Source of the DNA: Streptomyces sp. B1I3
GTDB taxonomy: Bacteria; Actinomycetota; Actinomycetes; Streptomycetales; Streptomycetaceae
Reading direction: 5' to 3'
Length of the DNA stretch: 64,000 nucleotides
Assembly: GCF_030816615.1 (NCBI RefSeq)
Contig: NZ_JAUSYD010000001.1
Coordinates: forward strand, 620,001-684,000
Positions 8,281 to 17,458 of this stretch are shown here, one piece after another. A program made the position numbers and the translations under genes. Positions within the stretch are counted from its first letter, which is position 1. The number at the start of each line of letters is the position of its first letter. The notes under the pieces were generated by a model, which made no database searches, was not told where the DNA came from, and saw nothing but the letters and a program-made list of their open reading frames with translations.

Positions 8281-9053
8281 CGGGGTCCCCGGGCGCGGCG
8301 TCGGATCTGTCCGGGCGGGTGGCGCTGGTCACCGGAGGCTCGAGCGGGCTCGGCCGAGCCATCGCGCTGGGCCTGGCGTCCGCAGGATGCACGACGGTGG
8401 TGGCCGGCCGGCGGCTGGAGGCATGCCGTCAGACGGCGGCCGAGATCACCGCTCGGACGGGCGGTGCCTCCCTGGGACTCGCCTGCGATGTCACCGAGGA
8501 GAACGAGGTCCGCCATCTCGTGGACAAGGTCCTCACAAAGTATGGCCGTGTGGACGTGCTCGTGACCAGCGCCGGAGTTCAGGCCCGAGGCGAGCTCGGC
8601 GCGCTCGATGCCGCCACGTTGCGTCGCTGCCTGGATGTCAATGTCGTCGGAACCTACCTCGCCTGCCAGGCGGTCGTGCCTGCGATGCGGAGGGCCGGGT
8701 ACGGCCGCATCGTCACCATGGCCAGCGCACTCGGGCTCGTCGGCGCCGCAGGCCGGGCAGGCTACGCAGCCAGCAAAGGCGCGGTCGTCCAACTCACCCG
8801 TAGCCTCGGCGTCGAACTCGCCGGCACCGGCATCTGTGTCAACGCGCTGGCCCCGGGCCCCTTTCGCACCCCACTGAACGACAGCGTCGATGACGACCTG
8901 CGGGTACGGGACTTCCTCGATCACCAGGTCCCCATGGGGCGTTGGGCCGACCCGGAAGAACTCGTCGGCGCGGCAGTCCTTCTGGCCGGCCCAGCGGCTT
9001 CATACCTCACGGGCACCATACTTCCGGTCGACGGCGGCTGGACAGCCCACTGA
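8277..9053 (+). CDS. SDR-family oxidoreductase (FabG-like)
   Basis: A 258-residue classical short-chain dehydrogenase. The cofactor motif TGGSSGLG is at residues 19-26, and the catalytic Tyr163-x3-Lys167 sits in GYAASKG, preceded by the active-site Ser in MASALG. The C-terminal block [11 protein letters not shown] is typical. An Arg after the glycine loop (AGRR) suggests NADP(H). The GTG at 8277 overlaps the preceding stop; the same open frame runs upstream inside the ybaK gene without family features. Confidence 0.92.
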   Translation: MTGSPGAASDLSGRVALVTGGSSGLGRAIALGLASAGCTTVVAGRRLEACRQTAAEITARTGGASLGLACDVTEENEVRHLVDKVLTKYGRVDVLVTSAGVQARGELGALDAATLRRCLDVNVVGTYLACQAVVPAMRRAGYGRIVTMASALGLVGAAGRAGYAASKGAVVQLTRSLGVELAGTGICVNALAPGPFRTPLNDSVDDDLRVRDFLDHQVPMGRWADPEELVGAAVLLAGPAASYLTGTILPVDGGWTAH

Positions 9054-9822
9054 CACGCACGGCGCCGTCACAGCGATACAGGTGGGCCCAACGGAAGACT
9101 GCCCTGCCCTGTCCCTTTCATGCGGCGTCGTACACCCTTCGTGCATGTGTGGCTCTTGGGTCACTGCTCATTCCGACTGCCCAGCCCCGTGATCCCACGC
9201 GCTGAGCGAAACGAACCACCCGCGAAACCTCTCTCAACCGCTGCACGGCCGCACAAGCCGGCCGAGCAGCCCTCGCCTCGCTGCCCGGCCCCCGCGCCGG
9301 CGGCGCCCCCCGCCCCGTCGGCCTCACAGCAGCCGCCCCCGAACGCCTGGCCGTCTACGACCGACGAGCCGGCTGCCCTCGGGACCGGCCAGATCACGCC
9401 ACGGGCGATGTGCGGCATCGGGATGCCCGACCGGCGCAGCGCGTGGGCGTGAAGAATCGCGGAGGAACCGACTGCCACGACAGCCAAGTGGTCGAACCTA
9501 TGTGGTCAGAGCACTGGTACGACAACGGGGCCAGGGCCCTCACCGTCATGAGCTTCCTGTCTCATCGATGATGCCGGCGGCGGGTTCCAGGGGTGCTCGT
9601 TCGGCCTCACGGCGTGGCGTGCACAATGTTGCGTCAGCTGATCACGCTTCACTGCTCATGGTCTGCCGGAGTTTGAGGCCCCCTCACGATTGCGAAGCCG
9701 TTCTTGTCTGCACATCCGTTCAACCTGGTCGCCCCGCCGTCTGGCGCGGCCCCTTCCTCCCCCCACCCGTCTCCCGCGCGAGCCCCAGTTCTTTTCCGTC
9801 TGCCGTCGGACGGTGACTGGAG
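9054..9822. other. intergenic region, no supported gene
   Basis: About 770 bases. Around 9225-9370 one plus-strand frame has protein-like composition (AALASLPGPRAGGAPRPVGL) but no start or recognisable family, so it may be a decayed fragment. I saw no clear hairpin. The promoter of the flavohemoglobin must lie near the right end. Confidence 0.4.
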
Positions 9823-11007
9823 ATGATGCCGATACCGCCCACGAGCCGGGAGGTCTCCTTGGTGCGCTCCAGCCTGACGGTGGTCGCACCGCAGGCCACG
9901 GAGCTGACGGTGTACTTCTACGCCATCCTCTTCGCCCGTTATCCCGAGGTCCGCAGCCTGTTTCCCGACAACATGGACGTCCAGCGTGATCGACTGCTGC
10001 GTGGGCTGCTGCGCATCATCGACCTGGTCGACGACGTTGACAACCTTGTCAAATTCTGTTCCCGGCTGGGGCGCGACCACCGCAAGTTCGGGACCATGGA
10101 CGCCCACTACCCCGCGGTGGGGGAATGTCTGCTGGCCGCCGTGGCCCGCTATGCGGGGCCGGCCTGGAACGACGAGGTCGCCGCCGCCTGGACCCGCTCG
10201 TACTCCCTCGCTGCCCACGTGATGATTGCGGCCGCGGCCGATGACATGCGCCTGCGCCCGGCCACCTGGGAGGCGCAGATCATCCACCATGCGTACCGCG
10301 GGCACGGGATCGCCGAGATCACCGTGCGCCCCGATCTGCCTTACCCCTTCGTGGCCGGGCAGTACGTGAGCATGGAAACCCCGTGGCATCCTCGTGCCTG
10401 GCGGCACTACTCCCCCTGCCACCCGCCGCGTTCGGATGGCACCCTCACCTTCCATGTGCGGGCTGTACCCGATGGGCTGGTGAGCAGTGCGTTGGTGTAT
10501 CACGGAACGCCCGGTCATGTCGTGCGACTGGGGCCGCCGCAGGGCGACATGACGCTCGCTTCGGCAGGCGACCGTGATCTGGTGTGTGTGGCGGGCGGTA
10601 CCGGCCTCGCACCGATTCGCGCCTTGCTGGAGGAAGCAGCCACTCACGAAATGCGCCGATACGTCGACCTCTTCGTCGGGGCCCGCACCGCCGAGGAGCT
10701 CTACGGCCTCGATGACATGCTGCGCATGGCCCAGCGCCACTACTGGTTGACTGTCCGCGCCTGCGTTTCCCACCAGGAGATTCCCGGCCAGCAGGGCACG
10801 CTCCCGCAGGTCCTGCGCGAGTTCGGGCCCTGGGACCGGCACGAGGCCTTTCTCTGCGGCCCGCCCGTCATGGTCACCACAGCCGTTGACACCCTCCTGC
10901 GCCAGGGCACACCACGGGCTCACATCCATCACGACCCGCTCGACACCCCTGTGCTCACCGCCCCCCTCACTCCCCCACGACCCGGTCTGGAGAACGACCC
11001 CCTGTGA
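9823..11007 (+). CDS. flavohemoglobin-type protein (globin + FAD/NAD(P)H reductase)
   Basis: A 394-residue fusion. Residues about 15-140 form a bacterial globin with the proximal haem His at about 86 (GRDHRKFG). Residues 150-380 form a ferredoxin-NADP reductase module: RHYS at 194-197 (FAD-binding RxYS), GGTGLAP at 258-264 (NAD(P)H loop), and FLCGPPVM near 347. This is the Hmp architecture that dioxygenates nitric oxide to nitrate. GTG at 9862 has a GGGAGG at good spacing and may be the real start instead of ATG 9823. The next gene overlaps by 4 bases. Confidence 0.9.
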   Translation: MMPIPPTSREVSLVRSSLTVVAPQATELTVYFYAILFARYPEVRSLFPDNMDVQRDRLLRGLLRIIDLVDDVDNLVKFCSRLGRDHRKFGTMDAHYPAVGECLLAAVARYAGPAWNDEVAAAWTRSYSLAAHVMIAAAADDMRLRPATWEAQIIHHAYRGHGIAEITVRPDLPYPFVAGQYVSMETPWHPRAWRHYSPCHPPRSDGTLTFHVRAVPDGLVSSALVYHGTPGHVVRLGPPQGDMTLASAGDRDLVCVAGGTGLAPIRALLEEAATHEMRRYVDLFVGARTAEELYGLDDMLRMAQRHYWLTVRACVSHQEIPGQQGTLPQVLREFGPWDRHEAFLCGPPVMVTTAVDTLLRQGTPRAHIHHDPLDTPVLTAPLTPPRPGLENDPL

Positions 11008-11663
11008 CGCATCACGATGCCACCCCCTCGCACGGAGAGCGCCAGCTGCAGGCCCACCTGGGTAGCCGGGAGCGGGCCGACGCCTTCTACGACCGGCAGG
11101 TTCACGCGCACCTCACTGCGGCCATGCGCGACTTCATCCACCGCCAGTCCATGGTTTTCCTCTCCACCGCGGACGCCCGCGGGCAGTGCGATGCCACCTT
11201 CCGCGCCGGTCCGCCCGGCTTCGTCGTCGTTCTGGACGACCGGACCCTTGCCTACCCCGAGTACCGTGGCAACGGCGTCCTCGCCAGCGCGGGCAACATC
11301 ACCGAGAATCCGCACATCGGACTGCTGTTCATGGATTTCACCCAGGATCACATCGGACTGCACGTCAACGGCTCCGCGGGGCTCGTCGGTGATCACGACC
11401 TGCGTGGCGCCCACCCCTGGATACCGGCCGACACCGCCCCTGGCCGCAGGCCCGTGCTGTGGACCCTGATCAGCGTCCACGAGGCTTATGTGCACTGCTC
11501 CAAACACATCCCGCACCTCGAACCCGCGCCCCGCGCGTTGTCCGCGCGCACACGCCCCAAGGACGCCGACTACTTCACCGAGAGCACCGCCCCCACCGTC
11601 GTCTCCGAGCCCGACCACGGCAGGCCTCTCGAGCACCCTCACGCCGGGAAGGCCGATTACTGA
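11004..11663 (+). CDS. PNPOx-fold flavin/F420-binding family protein
   Basis: 219 residues with a pyridoxamine-phosphate-oxidase-like split barrel: MVFLSTADARGQCDATFRAG, VVLDDRTLAYPEYRGNGV and NPHIGLLFMDFTQDHIGLHVNGSA match the family that binds FMN, F420 or haem. GTG at 11004 overlaps the flavohemoglobin stop, so both are made from one transcript. True pyridoxine oxidation is unlikely given divergence from PdxH. A role with the flavohemoglobin in nitrosative or redox stress is inference from the coupling. Confidence 0.85.
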   Translation: MTHHDATPSHGERQLQAHLGSRERADAFYDRQVHAHLTAAMRDFIHRQSMVFLSTADARGQCDATFRAGPPGFVVVLDDRTLAYPEYRGNGVLASAGNITENPHIGLLFMDFTQDHIGLHVNGSAGLVGDHDLRGAHPWIPADTAPGRRPVLWTLISVHEAYVHCSKHIPHLEPAPRALSARTRPKDADYFTESTAPTVVSEPDHGRPLEHPHAGKADY

Positions 11664-12010
11664 GCAGGAGCCGACCGCTGCGGCCGAAGTCGGCCGGTTT
11701 CCCGCGCCTGCTGGGTGGTCCACGCGTTCGGGCAGGGCGCCGCGTGCATGGCTGCGCGCACCAAAGTTCCCGGTCGTTACGCGCATTGCGCTCCGGGCCG
11801 TCTCCACCGGACCGGCGACAGCCCCTGACGGGCCGCCCACACGGTACGGAAGCCGGCCCACGCCGTGCTGCGTAACAGGTCCGGGGCCGGTCCAGTGACA
11901 ACGCCTACCGGCAGGTCGCGCGGCACCGCCCGGACTCCGGCCCGGCACGGCAAGGTGGACAGCGGTTGCGCGCTCGGCCCTGCCCGGCCGCTGGACAGCG
12001 CCAACCCTCC
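11664..12010. other. intergenic region, no supported gene
   Basis: Short GC-rich open frames only, none with family features. The stretch runs to a strong hairpin between convergent genes. Confidence 0.4.
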
Positions 12011-12053
12011 TGTGGCTTCCGGGACGGCACCCCCACACCTCCCGGAAGCCACA
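12011..12053. terminator. bidirectional hairpin terminator
   Basis: A 14-bp perfect stem, TGTGGCTTCCGGGA (12011-12024) with its complement at 12040-12053, and a 15-base loop. It lies between the PNPOx gene and the convergent APC permease and lacks a T tract, as is usual in Streptomyces. Confidence 0.75.
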
Positions 12054-12237
12054 GCACCACAACCCGCCCAGCCCGAGGTGCTGTACGCGATGTCTCCTGG
12101 CGCGCCCGTGCAGCGTGGGAGAAGGCGAGTCAGCTGCTCGACCGCTGATCGGCGTCAGCGTTTCGCACGTACGGGACGGCGCTGCGACACCGTCTCCCGG
12201 GTGCCGCAGCCCCACACGCTTCCCAGCGTGGAGTGCC

Positions 12238-13503
12238 TCAGCGGTGGTTGATGGTCTTGCGCAGGCCGTGGACGGCGGCGCCGAGGGCGAGGACCACCGC
12301 GCCGGAGGCGGCTGCTGTCGGTGGCAGGGCGAAGGCCAGAGCAGTGCAGCCGATGAGGCCGACGACGGGTACCGCACGCGGCGGGCGGCCCTCGGCGGGG
12401 GTGAGGGTGAAAGCTGCGGCATTGGCGATGGCGTAGTACGCCAGTACGCCGAAGGAGGAGAAGCCGATCGTTCCGCGCACGTCCACGGTCGCGGCGAGCA
12501 CGGCAACGATGGCCCCGACGGCGAGTACGGCACGGTAGGGGACGTGGAAGCGGGGGTGAACGGCGGCCAGGGTGTGCGGCAGGTGCCGGTCGCGGGCCAT
12601 GGCCAGGGTGGTGCGCGAGACGCCGAGGATCAACGCCAGCAGGGAGCCCAGCGCGGCGACGGCGGCCCCGACGCGTACCACCGGCGCCAGGGAGGGGACA
12701 CCGGCGGCGCGGACGGCGTCGACGAGCGGAGCGGTGGCATGCCCCAGTCTTTCCGGCCCGAGCACGGCCAAGACGGTGACGGCAACGGCGGCGTACACCA
12801 TGAGGGTGATGCCCAGGGCGATCGGGATGGCGCGCGGGATGGTGCGGGCGGGGTCGCGGACTTCCTCGCCGAGGGTCGCGATGCGTGCGTACCCGGCGAA
12901 GGCGAAGAACAGCAGCCCGGCGGCCTGGAGTACCCCACCCACGGTCACGTCCGAACCGATGTCGAGTCGCGCGGTGTCGGCCGTCCCGCCGGCCAGGCAG
13001 GCGGTCACCACCGCGGCGAGCACCGCCAGCACGATCGCGACGATGCCCCGGGTCAGGAGCGCGGACTTCTGCGTCCCCCGGTAACTGACCGCCGTCAGCG
13101 CCACCACCGTGGCGACCGCCACCGCGTGCGCCTGGCCCGGCCACACGTAGGAGCCCACCGTCAGAGCCATCGCCGCACAGGATGCGGTCTTGCCCACCAC
13201 GAACGCCCATCCGGCCAGGTAGCCCCAGAAGTCGCCGAGGCGCTCACGGCCGTAGACGTAGGTACCGCCCGAGGCCGGGTAGCGGGCGGCGAGCCGGGCG
13301 GAGGACGTCGCGTTGCAGTACGCCACCACCGCCGCCAGCGCCAGGCCGAGCAGCAGCCCGGGCCCCGCCGCGCCGGCGGCCGGGGCGAGCACGGCGAAGA
13401 CGCCCGCCCCGATCATGGAACCGAGGCCGATCACCACAGCGTCGAGGACTCCCAGCCGACGCTTCAGCTCGGGGCCTTCCGCCGGGGGCGCTGGCGTGTT
13501 CAC
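12238..13503 (-). CDS. APC-superfamily amino acid permease
   Basis: A 421-residue membrane protein with about 12 hydrophobic segments. The first helix, DAVVIGLGSMIGAGVFAVLAP, is the unwound-helix substrate site of APC permeases; YPASGGTYVYGRERLG is the conserved helix 2-3 block. Transport of an amino acid or amine with H+ is the family role; specificity is not readable. It is monocistronic, convergent with the PNPOx gene, and about 190 bases downstream of the ars operon end. Confidence 0.9.
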   Translation of the reverse strand: MNTPAPPAEGPELKRRLGVLDAVVIGLGSMIGAGVFAVLAPAAGAAGPGLLLGLALAAVVAYCNATSSARLAARYPASGGTYVYGRERLGDFWGYLAGWAFVVGKTASCAAMALTVGSYVWPGQAHAVAVATVVALTAVSYRGTQKSALLTRGIVAIVLAVLAAVVTACLAGGTADTARLDIGSDVTVGGVLQAAGLLFFAFAGYARIATLGEEVRDPARTIPRAIPIALGITLMVYAAVAVTVLAVLGPERLGHATAPLVDAVRAAGVPSLAPVVRVGAAVAALGSLLALILGVSRTTLAMARDRHLPHTLAAVHPRFHVPYRAVLAVGAIVAVLAATVDVRGTIGFSSFGVLAYYAIANAAAFTLTPAEGRPPRAVPVVGLIGCTALAFALPPTAAASGAVVLALGAAVHGLRKTINHR

Positions 13504-13559
13504 CGTTCACTCCTTGAGCGGGGGCCTGTCTCGCTTCTCCCGCGTCTGTCCGGCTTCTT

Positions 13560-13578
13560 GATACCGGCGCACGGTATC
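13560..13578. promoter_or_regulatory. short inverted repeat between ars operon and APC permease
   Basis: GATACCG-N5-CGGTATC lies 57 bases upstream of the APC start and 114 bases past the arsC stop on the same strand. It could be an operator of the permease or a weak terminator of the ars operon. Confidence 0.35.
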
Positions 13579-13691
13579 GAGCCAAGGTGTCGTGCAGGGG
13601 GCGCTGAAGGGCTAGCCGGCGCGTACACCTGATCGCTGCTGACGGTGGGGCGCCGGCCAGGACCACATCGGTCGTTCTCGCAGGGGAGGTG

Positions 13692-14099
13692 TCAATGGAG
13701 TGGGAGGTCGGCGAGCAGGCTGCGGACGCGCTGTTCGACCTCGTCCCGAATCGGGCGGACGGCTTCGACGCCGTGGCCGGCGGGGTCGTCGAGTGTCCAG
13801 TCGAGGTAGGTCTTGCCGGGGAAGACGGGGCACGTGTCGCCACAGCCCATGGTGACAACCACGTCGGACGCCTGCACGGCTTCGGTGGTCAGGAACTTCG
13901 GCGTTCGGGTGGACAGGTCGATACCGACCTCCGCCATCGCCTGTACGGCGGCGGGGTTGACTGTGTCGGTCGGTGCGGACCCGGCGGAGCGGACCTCGAC
14001 CTGACCCTTGGAGAGGTGGGTGAGGAAGGCGGCGGCCATCTGCGAGCGGCCGGCGTTGTGGACGCACACGAACAGCACGGACGGCTTGGTCTCAGACAC
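13692..14099 (-). CDS. arsC: arsenate reductase, LMW-phosphatase type
   Basis: 135 residues. The P-loop Cys12-x5-Arg18-Ser (CVHNAGRS) and the later cysteines in MGCGDTC (86 and 90) give the three-cysteine set of thioredoxin-linked ArsC. It reduces arsenate to arsenite, which is then exported. It overlaps the 3' end of the acr3 gene by 8 bases, third in the order arsR-acr3-arsC. Confidence 0.95.
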   Translation of the reverse strand: MSETKPSVLFVCVHNAGRSQMAAAFLTHLSKGQVEVRSAGSAPTDTVNPAAVQAMAEVGIDLSTRTPKFLTTEAVQASDVVVTMGCGDTCPVFPGKTYLDWTLDDPAGHGVEAVRPIRDEVEQRVRSLLADLPLH

Positions 14100-15216
14100 G
14101 GGCGGAACCTTCCGGGGCGACGGCCTCTCCGGCCGCCGGGGTGGGCTGGGGGAAGAAGCGGCGGGCGGCGAGGGCGACGTAGACCAGGCCGATCAGGACC
14201 GGTACCTCGATGAGGGGCCCGACGACTCCGGCGAGGGCCTGGCCGGAGGTGGCGCCGAAGGTAGCGATGGCGACCGCGATGGCCAGCTCGAAGTTGTTGC
14301 CCGCGGCGGTGAACGCCAGGGTGGCCGCCTTGGGGTAGTCCAGTCCGACCGCGCGGCCGGCGGCCATGGAGCCGGCCCACATCACGGCGAAGTACACCAG
14401 GAGCGGCAGTGCGATCCGTACGACGTCGAGCGGCTGGGAGGTGATGGCGTCACCCTGGAGGGCGAAGAGCACCACGATGGTGAAGAGCAGTCCGTACAGG
14501 GCGAACGGCCCGATGCGCGGGATCAGCTTCGTCTCGTACCAGGTGCGTCCCCTGGCCTTCTCACCCAGGCGGCGGGTCAGGAACCCGGCCAGGAGCGGGA
14601 TGCCCAGAAAAACCAGTACGGAGCGGGCGATCTCCCATACGGACACGTCGAGGACAGTCTGTTCCAGGCCCAGCCAACCCGGCAGCACGGAGAGGTAGAA
14701 CCAGCCGAGCAGGCTGAACGCGACGACCTGGAAGACGGAGTTGACGGCGACGAGGACAGCGGCGGCCTCGCGGTCGCCACAGGCCAGGTCGTTCCAGATG
14801 ATGACCATGGCGATGCAGCGGGCCAGGCCGACGATGATCAGCCCGGTGCGGTACTCGGGCAGGTCGGGCAGGAAGATCCAGGCGAGGGTGAACATCAAGG
14901 CCGGGCCGACAAGCCAGTTCAGGATCAGGGACGGGATGAGCAGGCGCCGGTCGCGGGTGACGGTGTCCAGCCGGTCGTAGCGGACCTTGGCGAGCACCGG
15001 GTACATCATCACGAGCAGACCGAGCGCGATCGGCAAGGACACCCCGGTGACGGTGACCTTCGCAAGCGTGTCCCCGAGGCCGGGGACGAGGCGGCCCAGG
15101 CCGAGGCCGACGGCCATCGCGATCAGGATCCACACGGCGAGGAAGCGGTCGAGGAACGACAGCCGCCCGGCGACCGGCCCCGCGGGCGTCGCGGTGGTGG
15201 TGGCTTCTGCGCTCAT
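14092..15216 (-). CDS. acr3: ACR3-family arsenite efflux permease
   Basis: A 374-residue ten-helix permease. The signature LARCIAMVIIWNDLACGDRE holds the conserved Cys134 in helix 4 (needed for arsenite transport) and Cys146. The ATG at 15214-15216 overlaps the arsR stop (ATGA); an in-frame ATG further upstream lies inside arsR and is rejected. It exports As(III), driven by the proton-motive force. Confidence 0.95.
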   Translation of the reverse strand: MSAEATTTATPAGPVAGRLSFLDRFLAVWILIAMAVGLGLGRLVPGLGDTLAKVTVTGVSLPIALGLLVMMYPVLAKVRYDRLDTVTRDRRLLIPSLILNWLVGPALMFTLAWIFLPDLPEYRTGLIIVGLARCIAMVIIWNDLACGDREAAAVLVAVNSVFQVVAFSLLGWFYLSVLPGWLGLEQTVLDVSVWEIARSVLVFLGIPLLAGFLTRRLGEKARGRTWYETKLIPRIGPFALYGLLFTIVVLFALQGDAITSQPLDVVRIALPLLVYFAVMWAGSMAAGRAVGLDYPKAATLAFTAAGNNFELAIAVAIATFGATSGQALAGVVGPLIEVPVLIGLVYVALAARRFFPQPTPAAGEAVAPEGSARV

Positions 15217-15614
15217 GAGGTGGCTCCGGCAGGGGCGGGTTCGGCCGGCGGCCGGCCGGCGGGCCGGGTGAGGAGCGCGGCGAGGCGGTCGGTCATCTGC
15301 GGCAGCAGCCGGTAGTACACCCACGTTCCGCGCCGTTCGGAGTCGATGAGTCCGGCCTGTTTGAGCAGCTTGAGATGGTGGGAGATCGTCGGCTGGGACA
15401 GGTCGAAGGCCGGGGTGAGATCGCAGACGCAGACCTCACCGCCGGCACGCGAGGCGATCATCGACAGCAGCCGCAGCCGGACCGGGTCGCCCAGGGCCTT
15501 GAACACCTTCGCCAGCGTTTCGGCCTGGTCCTCGTCCAGCGGAGCGGTCAGCAACCCCGGGCAACACCCGTCGGCGCCGTCCTGGCCGAGTATCACAAGC
15601 TCTTGATTCGACAT
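15213..15614 (-). CDS. arsR: ArsR/SmtB-family arsenic-responsive repressor
   Basis: 133 residues. The winged helix (LSQPTISHHLKLLKQAGLID) and the As(III) site Cys62-Val-Cys64 in the recognition-helix approach (EVCVCDL) are clear. An extra Cys pair at 17-18 could supply a further ligand. It is the first gene of arsR-acr3-arsC and divergent from arsI, with dyads over both starts. Confidence 0.95.
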   Translation of the reverse strand: MSNQELVILGQDGADGCCPGLLTAPLDEDQAETLAKVFKALGDPVRLRLLSMIASRAGGEVCVCDLTPAFDLSQPTISHHLKLLKQAGLIDSERRGTWVYYRLLPQMTDRLAALLTRPAGRPPAEPAPAGATS

Positions 15615-15670
15615 GCTTCTATGTTGACGTTTTTCGATCCACGGCGCAAGCTTGAATCGACAGACATCAA
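15608..15670. promoter_or_regulatory. candidate ArsR operators in the arsR/arsI divergent promoter
   Basis: Two dyads: TCGACAT-N6-ATGTTGA (15608-15627, one mismatch) covers the arsR start, and TTGAATC-N5-GACATCAA (15652-15670, outer TTGA/TCAA arms) lies before arsI. Their AT-rich character and position fit ArsR repression of both directions. Confidence 0.5.
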
Positions 15671-15694
15671 TACAACCCGATCGGGGAGACCGTC

Positions 15695-16171
15695 ATGTCA
15701 CGTGCCCAGCTCGCGCTCAACGTCGCCGACCTCGAAGCGTCGGTCGACTTCTACTCCAAGCTGTTCGGTGTCGAGCCCGCCAAGCGTCGCCCCGGCTATG
15801 CGAACTTCGCGATCACCACGCCGCCGCTCAAGCTCGTCCTCATCGAGGGCGAACCGGGACAGGAGACCCGCCTGGACCACCTCGGCGTCGAGGTCGACAC
15901 CACCGACGAGGTCACCGCCGCCACGACCCGGCTCAAGGACGCGGGGCTCGCAACGTTCGAGGAGAACGACACGTCCTGCTGCTACGCCCTCCAGGACAAG
16001 GTGTGGGTGCACGGCCCCGGCAAGGAGCCGTGGGAGGTCTACGTCGTCAAGGCTGATGCCGACCAGCTGGGCAAGAACGCCGCGCTCGGCGGCGACGCCT
16101 GCTGCGCCGGTGAGCAGGAAGCGGCCGAGGCCGCGCCGGTGACTGCCGGCTGCGCCTGCGGCAGCAGGTGA
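15695..16171 (+). CDS. arsI: ArsI/CadI-family metalloenzyme (C-As lyase type)
   Basis: A 158-residue vicinal-oxygen-chelate protein. His62 (LDHLGVEVD) and Glu114 (PWEVYVVK) are the expected metal ligands, and the TSCCYA block has the vicinal Cys95-Cys96 pair that binds trivalent organoarsenicals in ArsI. A Cys-rich tail (CCAGE, CACG) may also bind metal. ArsI cleaves the C-As bond of methylarsenite or aromatic arsenicals; CadI is an induced metalloprotein of the same family. Divergence from arsR supports ArsI. Confidence 0.88.
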   Translation: MSRAQLALNVADLEASVDFYSKLFGVEPAKRRPGYANFAITTPPLKLVLIEGEPGQETRLDHLGVEVDTTDEVTAATTRLKDAGLATFEENDTSCCYALQDKVWVHGPGKEPWEVYVVKADADQLGKNAALGGDACCAGEQEAAEAAPVTAGCACGSR

Positions 16172-16664
16172 GCCACTCCGCATTCAGCGCCGGACCGGCG
16201 AGCCTGACCGCCAGTTCGGCGCGGGGATCATCGATGCCCCTGTAGGAGTAGGGCGGGCGCGGCGCGGGAGGCCCCGGCTCGGAGCCCCTGAGGTCGGAGG
16301 TGTGGTTGTGCCGCGTTCCGGCGGACACGCCCAGGAGCTCGGCGATCGTCTCGAGGCTGTCCTCCGGAACGGGGGACGGCACGACGCCGGGCCGGTCACT
16401 GTCATCGACGACCAACGCGTCGAGCGCGTCCTCGAGGCGAAAGCCCTGGAGTTCGGCGTCGGCGCTACTGCTGTTCTCCGACCCGGGCAACGCACACTCG
16501 TCGCTCCGAAGGAGTTCCAGACCACAGATCTGCCCCGCCTCGCAGCCCAGCACGACGAGATCACCGCACTACGGAAGGAGCTGAGGCCCACCCCACACGC
16601 CAAGGTCCGCACGCTCCCCTCGTCTCTGAGAAGTTGACCCTGCCGCTGGCGGCAGGGTTGCACG
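16172..16664. other. intergenic region with a possible gene remnant
   Basis: At 16302-16637 a plus-strand frame has protein-like composition (GDRLEAVLRNGG, VTVIDDQRVERVLEAKALEF) but no convincing start or family. At 16190-16250 a minus-strand frame reads YRGIDDPRAELAVRLAGP, possibly the tail of another lost gene. Both are too weak to call. Confidence 0.3.
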
Positions 16665-17432
16665 ATGACCGGCATGAACAGCACCGCAGCGCAGGACACC
16701 AGGATCGTCGTTGTCACCGGAGCAGGTACCGGCATCGGCCGGGCTACCGCCCGCGCCTTTGCCGCCGAGGGCGCCCATGTGGTCGCGATCGGACGGCGAG
16801 GCGAACCCCTCAAGGAGACCGCGGCCGGGCACGACCGGATCACACCGCTGCCCGCCGACATCACCGCCGAGGATGAGCCCGAGCGGATCGTCCAGGCCGT
16901 GTCGGAAACGCACGGTCGATTGGACGTGCTGGTCAACAATGCCGGCATCGTGCGCAGCGGCGCCCTTGGCACACTGACGCCGGAGATGATCACGGTTCAG
17001 CTTGCCACCAATCTCGTCGCCCCCATCCTGCTGGCGCAGGCGGCGCTGCCGCTTCTGGAGGCGTCGGGCGGAGTGATCGTCAATGTCAGCACGTCGGTGG
17101 GGCAGCGGGCTTGGCCCGGCAGCTCGGTCTACGCGGCGACCAAGACCGCACTGGAACTGCTGACCCGTAGTTGGGCGGTCGAGCTGGCACCCCACGGGGT
17201 CCGGGTGGTGGCGGTCGCCCCCGGGGCGATCGACACCCCCATAGGCGAGCACCAGGGGCTGACGCCGGAGAGAATGGCCGCAGTGCGGAAGTGGCAGCTG
17301 GCGCACACCCCGCTGGCTCGAATCGGCCGCCCCGAGGAGGTGGCCTGGGCGATCACCCAGCTTGCCGCACCGGTCGCATCGTTCGTCACCGGAGTGGTGC
17401 TCCCGGTCGACGGCGGAGCGGTCGTGGCGTGA
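16665..17432 (+). CDS. SDR-family oxidoreductase
   Basis: 255 residues. TGAGTGIG at 18-25, NNAG at 91-94, catalytic Tyr156 and Lys160 (SVYAATKTAL), and FVTGVVLPVDGG at the end mark a complete classical SDR. IGRRGE after the second strand suggests NADP(H). ATG at 16665 or 16674. A MerR gene follows 26 bases later on the same strand and probably regulates it. Confidence 0.92.
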   Translation: MTGMNSTAAQDTRIVVVTGAGTGIGRATARAFAAEGAHVVAIGRRGEPLKETAAGHDRITPLPADITAEDEPERIVQAVSETHGRLDVLVNNAGIVRSGALGTLTPEMITVQLATNLVAPILLAQAALPLLEASGGVIVNVSTSVGQRAWPGSSVYAATKTALELLTRSWAVELAPHGVRVVAVAPGAIDTPIGEHQGLTPERMAAVRKWQLAHTPLARIGRPEEVAWAITQLAAPVASFVTGVVLPVDGGAVVA

Positions 17433-17458
17433 TAGGAGTGGTCTGGGAGGTGGGGCGG

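Noticed and set aside
9120..9487. Possible small genes on both strands
   Set aside because: Composition is ambiguous and there is no start, RBS or family; likely debris.
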